64,000 nt of DNA from positions 3,563,224 to 3,627,223 of the forward strand of contig CM029367.1 in the NCBI GenBank assembly GCA_017165825.1. The letters are read 5' to 3'. The translations under genes and the position numbers were made by a program. Source of the stretch: Hepsetus odoe (taxonomy: Eukaryota; Chordata; Actinopteri; Characiformes; Hepsetidae). The notes under the pieces were generated by a model that was not told the origin of the DNA, searched no databases, and was given only the letters and a program-made list of their open reading frames with translations. Below, piece after piece: positions 1 to 11,521 of this stretch (its first letter is position 1; every line of letters begins with the position of its first letter).

Positions 1-1204
1 GCAGAGGTGGGATGCAAGTGGCACTTCCAGGGGTGGGATTGTCTAACTGCTTTGGCAAAGTGAGTTTCAAACCAGTCAAATCCAGATCCATGGCTTTGAT
101 GACAGTAGGAGTGTTGGATTCTCAATGTATGTAGTTCAAATTACAGCAGTGCTCTGCCTGCTGAGGTTAGATCTGAGGTTAGTGGAGAGCTTGGGAAGAC
201 CTTTAACTGCACCTTGAAAGACGCTGTGGCTTCCAGCCAATCAGCAGGGAGCCAGTCAAATGTCTAGCAATGGTAGACAAATCAACTTTCAAGGAATTTC
301 AAAGCATGGTATACTTCCGAGACTTCTCTGATTGCTGCTGATATATGGAGTGAGAAGGACTTTGAGTAAAACATCAGCCAGCTCCTTCACAGATGGTGGG
401 CCCTACTAAACAGCCTTCTCTTCAAAAGAGCAAAAAACATATGCCACTTCCTTTCATCAGCCTAGCAGAGGGGTTTAAGCTAACTCAAGCCAAAGAATGG
501 TAACTTTTTAGAGATTCAACCAACCATCTGAGTCTTTTCTGCAGGTACAGCGGTTAGAACTGGGAGGAAATAATGAGCAGGACAGGTAGTCAACCAAGCA
601 GAAGCAAGCCCGAGACAGGGCATCTTAGTATGCCCTGGATAAAATGGGATCATTCAACTGCCTGTAAGATCACCAGCTCAATGGCCAGACACAAGTTCCT
701 GATTTAGTCCATTTTTGATGTCCTCCCAAGCCCATCCAGCCTAATTTGTAGGGATCTAGCCAACACTCCAGGATCTTGCTGCACTTGAAGTTCCTTGGAG
801 CATATCTTAGAATCCTTCAACAAATGGCTTGGCAGAAAAGACAATAACTGGCACTTACTCCACAACATTACCTTTGTCATGGTCAAAAAAGCCTCAGCCA
901 GAGTTCAGGGGTCTCAGTGGTCTACTAGCCATGGCATGTGACTGGCAGCTAAAGACTGACCTAGGACATATTCGCAGTCAACACTCAGGCCATATTATGT
1001 CTTAACATCAGGACAGTCTATGCAAGTGGTTCTGCTGAACCTCGATGTCTCAAGGGAAGGAAGAAATACCTCCAACTGGTAGCCAAGTGCAGAAGCCAGG
1101 GATGGAACACCCATTGAGACCCCATTGAGGTTACCTGCAGGAACCCTGAGATCCTGGTTAGAAAAAGCAGTTAGGATAAGTAAGCAGGAAGAAACAAAGG
1201 CTGA
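1..1204. other. no gene recognised
   Basis: Complex sequence of average composition. Only short open frames occur on either strand and none carries a recognisable domain. It could be an old decayed transposon or plain intergenic DNA. Confidence 0.4.
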
Positions 1205-1223
1205 ATGGATGGATGGATGGATG

Positions 1224-1266
<43 letters not shown>

Positions 1267-1303
1267 GGATGGACGTGCAAGCCAATAGTTAGACAGACAG
1301 ACA
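1205..1303. repeat. compound tetranucleotide microsatellite
   Basis: A run of GGAT units passes into about twelve GATA units and back to GGAT (to about 1273). After a short break there is a brief AGAC run near 1290-1303. Confidence 0.9.
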
Positions 1304-2741
1304 GGCAGAGAGATATCAGCCATGGTTTGGTCGATTTCTCAACTCTGTCGATTTAATCACATAATCGACGGCTTGTTATAGAACACAACTCAGCAGGAAG
1401 ATGAAACAGAACATTTAAAAGGCTGTGAACTGTGCACTTGACAGATTTCCTCATCACCATCTGCTCTGACCTGTGAGGAAATGCTCTCTCAGCGAGACGA
1501 ACGCCAGCACTTTCTTTAAAGCTCTGCATATATTTCCACTCTGCGCCACGATCCTTCAGCCTGGCAGGGTATGATGTACAGAGCAAGCTGTCTGCTCAGA
1601 AGCTGCCAATCAGACGGTGACAGGCAGAAAGGCAAGAACACACAGCCAGGTTCAAAATACGGCGTGTATTTTTCTCTCTGCGCTAAAGGTTGAGCTTTTA
1701 GTGGCTGGGAGCCCTTTTAGGTGCAACACAAAGCCACGAAGGCGAGACGCGAGCAGAAAAGGAGGCTGCCAGGGTTCAGAGCAGGGTTTTCAAGATGTAC
1801 AAAAGCCTTTAAGTGCAAAGCTGAAGCAGAGTCAACTACACGACTCGAGTGCATGTGTGTGCGTGAGAGAGACGGCAAGGGAGATAAAGGAGAAAAGACA
1901 CAAAGGAACGAGATAGAGACAGAAAAGAGTGCAGGGAAAAGTGTGACAGACCATTGAGAAGCGATTTTAGGTGACATATTCTGCCTCTAAAGCCATGAAA
2001 TGGAATTTTATGAGGCTAAAACTAAAATCCCAAAGGAAGATTTGAGACCTTTTCTACCAAATGTCTATCTAATGCATCTACAACACATGGTCATTCATCA
2101 AGAACAACCTGAGCGAAACCCTTAACCTCTTCTTTACATTTTTAAGAAATAAAGAAATAAAAAAATTCTTAAATTCTTATTAAGTAAAGCGGATCATTAA
2201 TAGGGAAGCTGACCGAATATCAACGAGACCAAACCTTTTGAGGTTCGAGAAAAGCTGCCAAGTGTTAAAATATTCTGGAATTCAGGAAAAGTCATAAAAA
2301 AGCAAATACTCGTACTTCTGAAACATGTTAAGGCTCCTAACATCACCAAATACACATCCAAATACATTGCATGGGACTTAGTTTAGTTTAAGGTTAAAGT
2401 TTGGGTTGAGCGAGTGAAAAGAGTTGTCAAATTCTCATTTAAGGCTTTAAAAGGCAACATTTAAAAAATTTTTTTTAATTACAGTTCACGTTCCATCTAA
2501 CACTCTCTGTATAGGGCATACGGTCTCAGTAACAATCACTCCTTTCGGTCTGCATCACTGTAAGAGAGCACAACATCTGTCACCTTTTCTCTCCACAGCT
2601 GCAGCAAAAGTAGCATTTCATGATGGAAGAATGTGAAGGTAATGTGCTCGGTCAAGAACGTGGGCTGTTCAGTCAGACAGGGAGCCCTGTGAGGGACTAA
2701 CCATGTCAGAAACACTGCTCCAGCCCCAGTAACAAAGTGCA

Positions 2742-2774
<33 letters not shown>

Positions 2775-3083
2775 ACCGAACCCCATAATACCACATATTT
2801 GACCGAAGCACAAGCACCAATGATTGGACAAGCCAGTCTTTGTTGATGTTAAAGCACACCAACATCTCTTGATAATGTGGGATGTGTCTCAGATCCAAAT
2901 AAACAAAGTATGGAATTAAAGTCCACCATGACTCACCACGTGCATGTGAGGACATGGCGGCGGTAGAATGGGTCCATAAACCCACGCGTGCTGAAAGATG
3001 TATATTGAGAGGGAGGGGCTGTCCAACGCACTATTGTGTAGCTTCCAGGAGTCAGGGCCTGTAAGGGAAAGATGTGAAACTAA
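1304..3083. other. intergenic, no gene recognised
   Basis: No coding exon is supported. Part of it (about 1840-1940) is purine-rich, and a TG microsatellite lies at 2744-2773. Confidence 0.4.
2744..2773. repeat. (TG)n microsatellite
   Basis: About 15 uninterrupted TG dinucleotides. Confidence 0.95.
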
Positions 3084-3270
3084 GTGAAAGTGACTATTCG
3101 TCAGTCGTCAACGAAACACAACACAACCCCTGCTTTTAACCTACACACACCGTGCAGCGTGAGGCAGCCATGTCCAGCGCCTGGGGAGCAGTGATGGGAA
3201 AGCACCATGCTCAAGGGAAACTCAGGGTAACCTTCTAGACTGGGATTCAAACCCATGACCTTGCGTGACG
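3084..3270 (-). mobile_element. tRNA-derived SINE, family A
   Basis: The + strand starts GTGAAAGTGACTATT and continues through the family's CACACAC..GTGCAGC, GGGGAGCAGTGATGGG and GGGATTCAAACCC blocks. The same order recurs in about a dozen places in this window. In better copies (62040-62281) the complement begins with a tRNA-like A-box (GTGGCCTAGTG) and a B-box-like GGTTCGAATCCC, so the element reads on the - strand. The copy is degenerate. Confidence 0.7.
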
Positions 3271-4370
3271 TAAAAAGCTTTTTACATTTTATTTTACTTT
3301 ATCATTGCAAAATGCAACCAAAACATACCATCAAGTAAAAATAAACTATTATTTCGGCCCAGTCACGCCTGCACTGGCCAGCTAATTAAAGAAAATCCAC
3401 CAACTGCAATGAAACAAGGTGAAAATAAATATGCGATCAGTAGATGTTGTCCTAGTAGGACAGATTTCTATATTCTCATAACGTCAAGTTTTAAAGCGGA
3501 TTGATACAATTCTGTCTGCTGTATGGACATGGTGTACGGAGTTGGTCCGCCTTTAAAAAATAAATAAATAAATGCACCTGCAGTGGACCATGTTGGAGTT
3601 ACATGCCCCAACTAAAGGTACTAAAGATGGTGAGAGTCCCACCCCAGTGATATAAAATAGCCCAAACCAGCCTCCTTTATCTGAGTGTACAGGGTTGCCA
3701 GGTCTCACGTGTCCTACCATGAGACCAGCCAGCCTCATGTTAAAAATGAAATCATCCATCTCCTCCCAGTCAACCTTGTGACTTTACATAAACACATCAA
3801 CGGCGGAACGCGTGATGGTCCGTCGGAGGAGTAATTGGAAATGTACTTCTTTATTTTGTTACACTGTTATCTTCGAGGGGTTTGAGGTGATACTGTAACA
3901 TTGGGAGAAGAAGTTTAACATTTTGTCAAGAAAATACACATCACACATGGCTGATCGAGTTTCCATGAATTAATCCCAAGAAAGATATAAGAATTCTATA
4001 AACGAGAGTTGAATTCTGCATGGATGGATTTATTTGCTTTGCCCGCCAATGATGTTGTCGAGAAGTTAGCAATCAACTGATAACCAGTGATCAGATACGT
4101 CTCGCGACTCCAGTCGAATGGTATCTGGTGAAAGAGGGACGAAATATCAGCTTCTGTAGGAACCGTAGCTTACTTCATTTGTTTAGAGTCACTAAATGAC
4201 TTTGGAGCATCCTGGAATCAGCAACGATGGAAATCACCACCAAACTAAAGTTTATTGCAAAAAAGAACATCTGTCCTACAGCGAGACGTCCCGCACTCAA
4301 ACGAAATAATACAGACTCCATCCTACAGCTGTGTAACTGACAGTGTCCTTAATGATGGAAGAGAAAAAAA
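3271..4370. other. intergenic, no gene recognised
   Basis: AT-rich sequence without convincing exons or recognisable repeats. Confidence 0.4.
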
Positions 4371-5343
4371 CACAGTCCTGGTAAACAGCAGAGAGACAGC
4401 GAGAGAGAGAGTGTAAGAGGGGTACACAGAATTAGAGAGTGATGGAGAGAAAGAGAGGGAGAAAGACAGATGAAGGCAAAAAGAGAGGTGGAAACAAAGA
4501 GCAGTGTAAGAGAGAGATGGGAGAAATAAAGAATGCCAAAAGAAAGAAAGAGAGAAAGAGAGAGAGAGAGAGAGAAAAGGTCAGACAGTTCGTCTCTTTC
4601 ACAACATGCGCCTGTTTTGTAAAATCGCAGCCTCATGTGTCTGCATTTTACTGAACCCAACACTTTAATGGCAAAACTGAATGATAGTTTGGGTTTTTTT
4701 CTGAACTTTTTAATGAGAAGAAGAGGAGTGGAGGTGCGAGAGGCAGAGAGAGAATGAGGGAGGCAGAGAGAGTTGAAGAGAAAGAGCCAATTTGAGGGCA
4801 CAGACACATTAATCATACCCTTAATCCCAATACAGTGTGTTTTAGGTGTCAGGAAAGTGCACCCACACACAGTAGGTGAGTAGACAGGTGAGTACGTGAG
4901 GCCCAGCAACACACTGGCCTTAATGCTATACTACAGTGCCATCTGCTGGACACTAGTGGTACAACAAGCATATTTCAGACAGTGCATTTAAAAGACTGCC
5001 TGTATTTTAAGTGAAACTCTGCATCTATAGCAGTTACAATGGCCACTCACTGTGGAAACTGATGGGCAGCGGCTGGATTTTGTTAAATATCTTTTGTAGA
5101 AATCAAACAAGTTTGCGGTGATACACTGACGATGTGCTGTGAGCAAAGAGAAGGTGAACCGAGAAGCTCCTGTTGCTCTGAGTTGGATGAAGCTCAGAAG
5201 AACAAACAGCCCTCATGTCTGTCTCATCATGATACCTACCATGCAGAGAGAGGGGGGGGGGCAAAGAAATGAGAGGGAGAATAAGTGACTAATAGGGAAA
5301 GAGGTAGACATTAAAAGAGAAATGGAGAGAGGAACACACAGAG

Positions 5344-5381
<38 letters not shown>

Positions 5382-5430
5382 CTGAGAAAGAGAGAAGGAA
5401 AGTGAGAGATTGCGAGAGAGAGAGAAAAGC
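4371..5430. repeat. polypurine (GA-rich) low-complexity zone
   Basis: Two dense GA-rich blocks, about 4380-4800 and 5245-5430, include a pure AG run at about 5349-5374. Long open frames here (for example the Leu/Ser-rich 187-codon frame at 4349-4912 on the - strand) are by-products of the composition, not genes. Confidence 0.85.
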
Positions 5431-6561
5431 AGAGTGATGAAGTGGGGGACAAAGAAGTATTTACACATTACTGTTGTGTGGGTGCTGGTGTGTTCGTGTG
5501 CTTCATGGTGTGTATATGAGTGCTGGGATGGGTGTGTGTGTGTGTGTGACTGTGTGGAAAGGACTGGAATGACTCACTGGTTTTATTTGTGTGCTAACGT
5601 CAGCTGTACTGCTGGATGAGGCTGATGTAGCTGCAGACAGGACAGAATCCCAGCAGCACCAGCATCACAGGATCACCACCGTTGCCAGCCAACCCATCAC
5701 CACACATGCAGACGTCGTCCCGCGGAGAGAGAGGAGAGATCTTGGAATGAATCCCTGTCCAGTCTATTCCCATTAGGTTCTGATTTTAAGAACCGACGAA
5801 AAAGTTCTTAATTCTCCTTTTCTCAGTGCAAATGAAAAAGTACGGACTCGTACTTATCCATTAATAATGAATCATTTCCCTTAAGTGCATGAATAGTACA
5901 GGAAGAAGTACAGAGTGGTAAAAAAGAGAATGACATCAGCGGTCCGTGTGCAAAGCGAACTTCACACCATATGAGAATAATTTAAAGAATATAAAACCAT
6001 TAAAGTAAAGAGGGAGCTGAAAGTGCAGATACTTCTGTTAAAGTACAAATGGGTCAACAAAAATGTATATTTAGGTGAAGTGTATATACCTGACAACTTT
6101 ACTGAAGGACAGTAATGAAGTATTTCCACCACTTTATTGCCCTACTCGGTTCACATTTCAGACATTATTCCAGATTCTCCCCCGACTTTAACAGCCTTAA
6201 AGCTGCGCTCTGGATGGACTTTAATCTTTTCCCACAAACATCTTTATTTTCTGGTTTCGGTCTGGGTTTTATGAGCGTTCATCCATTCAGGTTAACTATC
6301 CTGTGTTCAACTCAATGATGCTCATACTTATATGATACCTGGATTGATTTTTTCTGTAGAGGGACCCAGAATGAAGCCAAGCAAGTGCTCACGCTCACTA
6401 TAATCTTTTCTCCATTTATAAAGAAAAGTAGTGGGTAAATCCTGTAACCTCATATGCAGGGAAATTACTGGATACTGGAGACCAAGTAACCCACCATGCA
6501 TAACTCCACACGCAAAACCTTCTCGGTGGCAACCTAAAGCACTAGTCACTGTTGAAAGAAC
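5431..6561. other. intergenic, possible AGTAC-type dispersed repeat
   Basis: A short GT-rich patch lies near 5530-5550. About 5995-6140 carries AGTACTT/GAAGTATTTCCACCACT wording that resembles a very common teleost dispersed repeat; this is recognition by eye only. No gene is seen. Confidence 0.35.
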
Positions 6562-6725
6562 ATCCATCCATCCATCCATTATCTGATCCACGTATCTTAA
6601 CCAAGATCGTGAATACTGCTGGAACACCCTGGATGTGCACACTCCAAAGGAAAGGACCCAGGCTGGGGATCGAACCCCCAACCTTCTCGCTGTGAGGCTT
6701 ACTCACTTAAAGGTATCTTAAAGGC
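6562..6725. repeat. dispersed repeat, family C
   Basis: Starts with a CATC run and ends with GGGGATCGAACCCCCAACC followed by TTCTCGCTGTGAGG, like the copies at 15004, 33600 and 48065. The ending resembles the complement of a tRNA B-box, so it may be SINE-related. Confidence 0.55.
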
Positions 6726-7528
6726 AAAAAAATGTGATCCATATAATTTGCTTTGACCCGAAAAACAAGCAAAACTGAGGAGATGTAACAAATATAACAT
6801 CAAAATACCCAGACGTCAATAGTTCTGATTTTATTCAGCATGAAATGAGACGGTGCATTAAAAAGGCCTACATCTGTTCTTCGGATGGATTACTGATGTG
6901 TGAGGCAATACAACGATATCAACATACTGCCTGTCTAAATGATCAGAACAAAAGTATGATCTAATGAATAGAATCCTCGTATATATTACAGAACGGATTT
7001 AGAATATTTGACAACTGACAGTGAGAGAAGCCCGGCCGGGGTCAGGGCTTAATATCTTTGATTATTATTAATATTGTCATCCCTCTCACTGCGCTGCCTG
7101 AGGCTCAGACTCTTTGTCCCTTGCCAATCACGGCAATTCGGGCTACATTATCGGCAACACCTCTCTCTCTCCCAGCTCATTAGAATGTGCGAAGAGGAAA
7201 CCACCTCGTCTCCAGAGCTACTCATTTATATGCTAATTACACCCTGTCCACTCACAGTGCAGAGCTGACCCATTCCGTCTTTACTCAAGGAGAAAAGAAG
7301 ACGTCGAACCCTGCAAAAAGATGTGCAATCATAGTTGAGATCAAGCGTTTGTAAATCGATATTCAACAAGTCTCCTCTGAAACCCAGAAATAATTTTGAA
7401 CATCCCAGACGTTGGCGATTCCAGCCTCTGGAGATGCACAAGCCAGTGCATCTGTGAAAGGCGTTTATTGGGGAGGGAAAACCTTTGCCATATTCATTTG
7501 CAGACCTCTATACAGTGGCGATACAGAG
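6726..7528. other. intergenic, no gene recognised
   Basis: Complex AT-rich sequence with no supported exon and no clear repeat. Confidence 0.4.
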
Positions 7529-7741
7529 CTTGGGGCAGTGGTTGCTTAATGGTTAAATACTAAGCCCCAGGAACAGTAAGTTGAGACCAGTAAGATGCCC
7601 TGAGGTGCCCTTGAGCAAGGTACCGTCCCTGACACTGCTCACTGCGCTGGATATGGCTGCTCCCTGCTGCATGGTGGGTGAGTCAAATACAGGGGATGTT
7701 ATTCACTGTGCTTGCAATAAAAAAGTCACTTTCACTTCACT
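7529..7741 (+). mobile_element. tRNA-derived SINE, family A
   Basis: Head at the left: GGGGCAGTGGTTGCTTAATG resembles the A-box region. It is followed by CCCTTGAGCAAGGTACCGTCC, GGATATGGCTGCTCCC and the tail AGTCACTTTCACTTCAC. It abuts a family B SINE in the opposite orientation. Confidence 0.75.
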
Positions 7742-7938
7742 TTTCATTTACAGCATTTAGCAGAGGCTCTTATCCAGAGCGACTTCCATTTCCTAATTAC
7801 AGGGACGGTCCCACTGGAGCAACTCAGGGTTAAGGGTCTTGCTCAGGGACCCAGTGGTGGTAGTGCTAGAGGTGGGATTTGAAACGGGGACCTCTTGATC
7901 CAGAGGCAAGTACCCTACCACTAGACCACCGCCACCCG
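7742..7938 (-). mobile_element. tRNA-derived SINE, family B (L2-like tail)
   Basis: On the - strand the head reads GGTCTAGTGGTAGGGTAC (A-box). The L2-type 3' tail appears on the + strand as CATTTAGCAGAGGCTCTTAT followed by CCAGAGCGACTTCC. The body AACTCAGGGTTAAGGGTCTT is shared with the copy at 45154. The tail meets the family A tail at 7741. Confidence 0.8.
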
Positions 7939-8084
7939 CACTTCCAATTTGCAATCCCGAACTGGAGCAAGGTATGAGTGAACCAGGTTAGCAACAACCA
8001 CAGTGCTCTTAGCCAACAGGGTCCAATGGGTGGACACCTACGGTTGACCAAAGGTGGAGAAGAAAGGGAAGGAAAGTCCATAGA

Positions 8085-8275
8085 GAGGAAGAGAGTGGAA
8101 ATGAGGGTAGAAACTTTGAATGTTGGCAGTATGACTGGTAAAGATGGAGCTCCCAGGCAAGGAGGACAAAGAGGAGGTTTAAGAATGTTGTGAGAGAGGA
8201 CACAGGTGAAAGTGAAATAAGCAGAAGACAGGAAGAAATGGAAACAGATGATTCCCAAACAGAAGCAGCTGAGAC
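8085..8275 (+). mobile_element. internally deleted RTE-like LINE
   Basis: The + strand frame reads EMRVETLNVGSMTGK, which resembles the start of the endonuclease domain of RTE-clade ORF2. It then passes directly into DGAPRQGGQRGG and a nucleotide stretch (AGGTTTAAGAATGTTGTGAG, then AGAGGACACAGG) typical of the extreme C-terminal tail. Nearly all of the endonuclease and reverse transcriptase is therefore missing. The assignment rests on recognition of the family wording; the 5' limit is uncertain. Confidence 0.6.
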
Positions 8276-8394
8276 GTTGGTAAGCACCTCATACAAGTAT
8301 TAAATGAGAGAAGAAAATATCAAAATGGTTAAAGAAGTGGAGTAGAAAGGAAAACAGACTTTGAATGAAGCAAATTAGAAAGCCCAAACATCTT

Positions 8395-8575
8395 TATCCT
8401 CCATTTCTTCCGGTCCTCTGCATCTTCCTCTATCACACCGACCACCTGCATGTCCTCTCTCACCACATCCATAAACCTCCTCTTTGTCCTTCCTCTGTTC
8501 TGACAGCTCCATCCTGAACTTCTCACATCATTATCATCACCTCTCCTCTGCACATGTCCAAACCAAACCGATCTC
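8395..8575 (-). mobile_element. RTE-like LINE, 3' fragment
   Basis: The complement encodes WFGHVQRRGDD, then RTKRRFMDVVREDMQVVGV, the conserved C-terminus of RTE-type reverse transcriptase ORFs. On the + strand it shows the CTTCCGGTCCTCTGCATCTT and CACCTGCATGTCCTCTCTC blocks shared with 18765 and 58022. It faces the opposite way to the fragment at 8085. Confidence 0.8.
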
Positions 8576-8589
8576 TGTGTGTATCCCTT

Positions 8590-8905
8590 ACCTGGGGCGG
8601 AGGTGGTGTGATGCTCTGGACAATGATGTGGTTGGAAATCTGGGGGAAACGGAGACGTGCGATCTTCATAAAGATTCTTGGAGGACCCTTCATGGTGAAG
8701 GTATTCCCTGATCGCGGTGACCTCTCTGCCACAAAGCAAAAAGTCTTCAACAATAGTTTGAGAGAAAGAGGTCAACCGACAGGTCTCAGTCCAGCATCTG
8801 CGGGACACACTAGTCTAACGTGACCACCTTGCAACTCCAGACTGGAGACAGATACACCTTCGGTGGTCCTGCTTCAGCAGATCAGGACTGTTTTGCTGTG
8901 GCTGA
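8590..8905 (+). mobile_element. Tc1-like transposase relic
   Basis: Broken frames on the + strand contain CTTCATGGTGAAGGTATTCC, CTGATCGCGGTGACCTCT and CAGCATCTGCGGGACACAC, which I recognise as decayed versions of the central and DDE-region wording of a common teleost Tc1-like transposase gene. Frameshifts and small deletions make it inactive. No terminal inverted repeats were located. Confidence 0.6.
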
Positions 8906-9399
8906 TGTACATGCACATACTTCAGGTTTTGTTCTCTGAGAGAGTGTTTAGGTGAAAGTCAGTAAAGTCTTATTTTTGTTGGCATGCTGTTTGAGGGGTC
9001 TCAATAAGAAATTAAGTCTGAAATTAAGTTTAAATCCTGCAGATTTATTTTAAGTGTCAGACAAAGCCCACCATCAACCCTGAGGGTCAATTTAGGAATA
9101 GTTAAGCCATTTATGCTGATTATTTCAGTTATTAAGTGCCAATTTTAGGGTGCCTAAATGATCCACTAGGCCCCACAGCTCAGAGCTGCATAGTTCAGCC
9201 AAACTCTGTAGAGCCCCGTAAAAGATTTTAAAAGGGTTTAAAACGTTTTAAGCGTTCAGTTTGATCGAAAACCGATCTAAAACGGGTTAAATGTTACCAG
9301 TCACCATGATAAACACCCCAGAAATAAAATGAAGAAAAAAAACACCGCCGTGTTGAATCTGCCGTGTCGAAACAGCTGTTCCAAATCAGCAGATATAAT
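8906..9399. other. intergenic, no gene recognised
   Basis: No exon or repeat identified. Near 9220-9290 there is locally repetitive AAAGG/AAACG wording. Confidence 0.35.
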
Positions 9400-10010
9400 C
9401 GGCCGCGTCCAAAATGGCAAGCATGAACACTACATACTGTGCCTAATATATGCAACCGTTATGAGAAACCTGTGAAATGAGTGTCTGGCGTGATTTGGGA
9501 CGCAGCCGTATTTCGCGAGCGAGTGGACTGAGCGTGGCCGCGTCCCAAACTGCACGCTAACACGTAATAAAGCGTGTAAAATGGTAAATAACCGTTAGAA
9601 CCAGAAAAATGTAGAACATTTGACGCCATCATCTCACAACAGTGCAGGAAAAACGACGCCGGCTGTTCTTTGGTGTGATTTGGGACGCGTCCCAAACTGA
9701 TTGCACAGTTAACGCGATTAAAATAGTGCACTTTTTTTTTAACCCGCTGTGTAAATTTGGGAGGCGGTTCAGCATGACAATGGCCGCGTTCCAATCTACA
9801 CAGCCCTAAATAAAACACTAAGTAAACAGTAAATAGTACAGCGATGGTCTTGATGAAAATTTAAATATAAGTATGTTAAACGGCGCACCGCCACCCGAAG
9901 TACGATGTAGGTAAATAAAACGTACGCGTGCGTGATTTGGGACGCAGCCATTGTGTTGCGGGTGGGGAGCTGTGAGTTTTGAAATCGGTCGCGTTCCAAT
10001 TTGCATACTT
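9400..10010. mobile_element. cluster of palindromic MITE-like arms
   Basis: The arm TGATTTGGGACGCAGCC and its complement GGCCGCGTCCCAAA recur, with variation, at about 9401, 9491, 9537, 9676, 9687, 9782, 9931 and 9987 in alternating orientation. This pattern fits several short non-autonomous DNA elements inserted beside or into one another. No transposase is present. Confidence 0.65.
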
Positions 10011-10152
10011 CCCCACTAGCTAGTGTCTAAACTGTCAGATTAACACCGAACTCCTTCTGTAATGTCAGTATGTTGGCGGAACAAAAGAACGAGTTAGGGA
10101 ACGAGAGAGCAAAGGGATTTAAGGGAACACAGTCACCCTCCCTTACAGCTCA

Positions 10153-10223
10153 GCATTGGTGGTTCAGTGGTAGAATTCTCGCCTGCCACGCGGGAGGCCC
10201 GGGTTCGATTCCCGGCCAATGCA
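10153..10223 (+). tRNA. tRNA-Gly(GCC)
   Basis: 71 nt, including the discriminator A. The acceptor stem GCATTGG pairs with CCAATGC. The A-box lies in TGGTTCAGTGGTAGAATTC, the anticodon loop CTGCCAC carries anticodon GCC, and the B-box is GGTTCGATTCC. A TTTT pol III terminator follows within about 10 nt. No intron. Confidence 0.97.
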
Positions 10224-10379
10224 CAGCACTCTTTTACCACTGATATAAAATGATACATTGCGTATTACAGTTTATTCTGCACATTCTCCCTCTATTTTAC
10301 TGTCTTATTTATGCCATTAGTGTGCATAAAATGCAGAACTACAGGCTGCTTCACAAAAATATTCTTATTGCATCTGGCA

Positions 10380-10606
10380 GGGGCAGCTGTAGCCTCGTGG
10401 ATAGGAAGTTCACCCAGGATGAGAAGGTTGTGGGTTCCTCTGCCCTGAGGAACCCTTGAGTAATGTCCCCATCACTGCTCCCTGGGTGCTTTAAAGAGCT
10501 GCCTCATGCTGCACAGTGTGTATAGGTTAAAAGCAGAGGTTGTATTTCATTCTGGTTCACTGTGTGCTGTACTGTGTTTCACAACAACAATTAGTCACTT
10601 TCACTT
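10380..10606 (+). mobile_element. tRNA-derived SINE, family A
   Basis: Head GGGGCAGCTGTAGCCTCGTG at the left, then GAACCCTTGAGTAATGTCCC, CACTGCTCCCTGGGTGC and the tail TTAGTCACTTTCACTTA. Degenerate but collinear with the other copies. Confidence 0.75.
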
Positions 10607-11450
10607 ATGAGCTGCGTTCAAATTTAGGATTTTTCCTGTGAAAGCATTTCTGTCTCTCAGTTTTTACTTATTTCCAAAATATTTCCTAGTAATGAGGACT
10701 TCATGAGTGGACATGGCTTGTCCTCTTAGAGGCTCCCAGATGTCTATCTGGCTTGTCTTTATGGAGTTTACATGTAGACCCAGTAGTTTGTATAAAGGCT
10801 TCTTCACAAGAGTAGGTTCAGTACTGATTCCATCTCTCAGTACAGCTGCTCTTGACGTTCCTCTAAAAGATTCACCTCTGGCTTCCAGATAAACAATTTA
10901 CCCGTTTTTGTCTTCCCAGTCTCCTACTGGATATCCCAGGTCCCTACTGTTTCATCCTGGAGTGGAACGGCAGAAACAGGACTGGGACGCTTAGAAGGAC
11001 TTTACAAGGTTTGGTCATCAGTTTTTTCCACTTTTAAAATATTTTGCTTCATTACGGAGTGTATTTCCAGTCTGTCAAATTTGCATTAGACCTGTAAAAT
11101 AATTCAGTCTAAATACAAATACAAACAGATAAAAAACTAATCATTTTTTTTCACGTTTCTAACACTTCTCTAGTTCATAATTAAACACTATTGAAAGCTC
11201 TTCATAGTCTGCTATTGTTAAGCAAATAAAATTTTTATAGACTTAAAAAAACGATTGACTAAACACTAATGAAACTCATTAAAGTAAACAGTTGGATGGC
11301 ATGACCTGACAACCAGAATCTTCACGTGGGAAGTCAGGTGACTGAGAGCAAAGCAGAGCTCTTAGCTGAGCAGAGCTACTTGCTGATGTGGCTTCATGCT
11401 CAGACTGCTTGCTCCTCACAGCTGGATGGGTCACATGACCCTACAGCTCA
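10607..11450. other. intergenic between tRNA-Gly genes
   Basis: No gene. The 20-mer GTACTGATTCCATCTCTCAG at 10821-10840 recurs exactly in inverted orientation at 11665-11684, so part of this spacer is present twice around the inverted tRNA pair. Confidence 0.45.
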
Positions 11451-11521
11451 GCATTGGTGGTTCAGTGGTAGAATTCTCGCCTGCCACGCGGGAGGCCCGG
11501 GTTCGATTCCCGGCCAATGCA
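11451..11521 (+). tRNA. tRNA-Gly(GCC)
   Basis: Identical to the 71-nt gene at 10153-10223, with intact acceptor stem, GCC anticodon, and A and B boxes. It is followed by CAGCACTGTTTTGCC, giving a TTTT terminator. Upstream it shares GTCACATGACCCTACAGCTC with the inverted copy at 11804 (one base differs). Confidence 0.97.

Noticed and set aside
995..1285. Frame with SIYLSIYLSIYLS repeats
   Set aside because: Antisense translation of the GATA microsatellite.
4349..4912. 187-codon - strand frame rich in Ser and Leu
   Set aside because: Product of the GA-rich tract; no domain, no splice context, and antisense purine repeats explain the composition.
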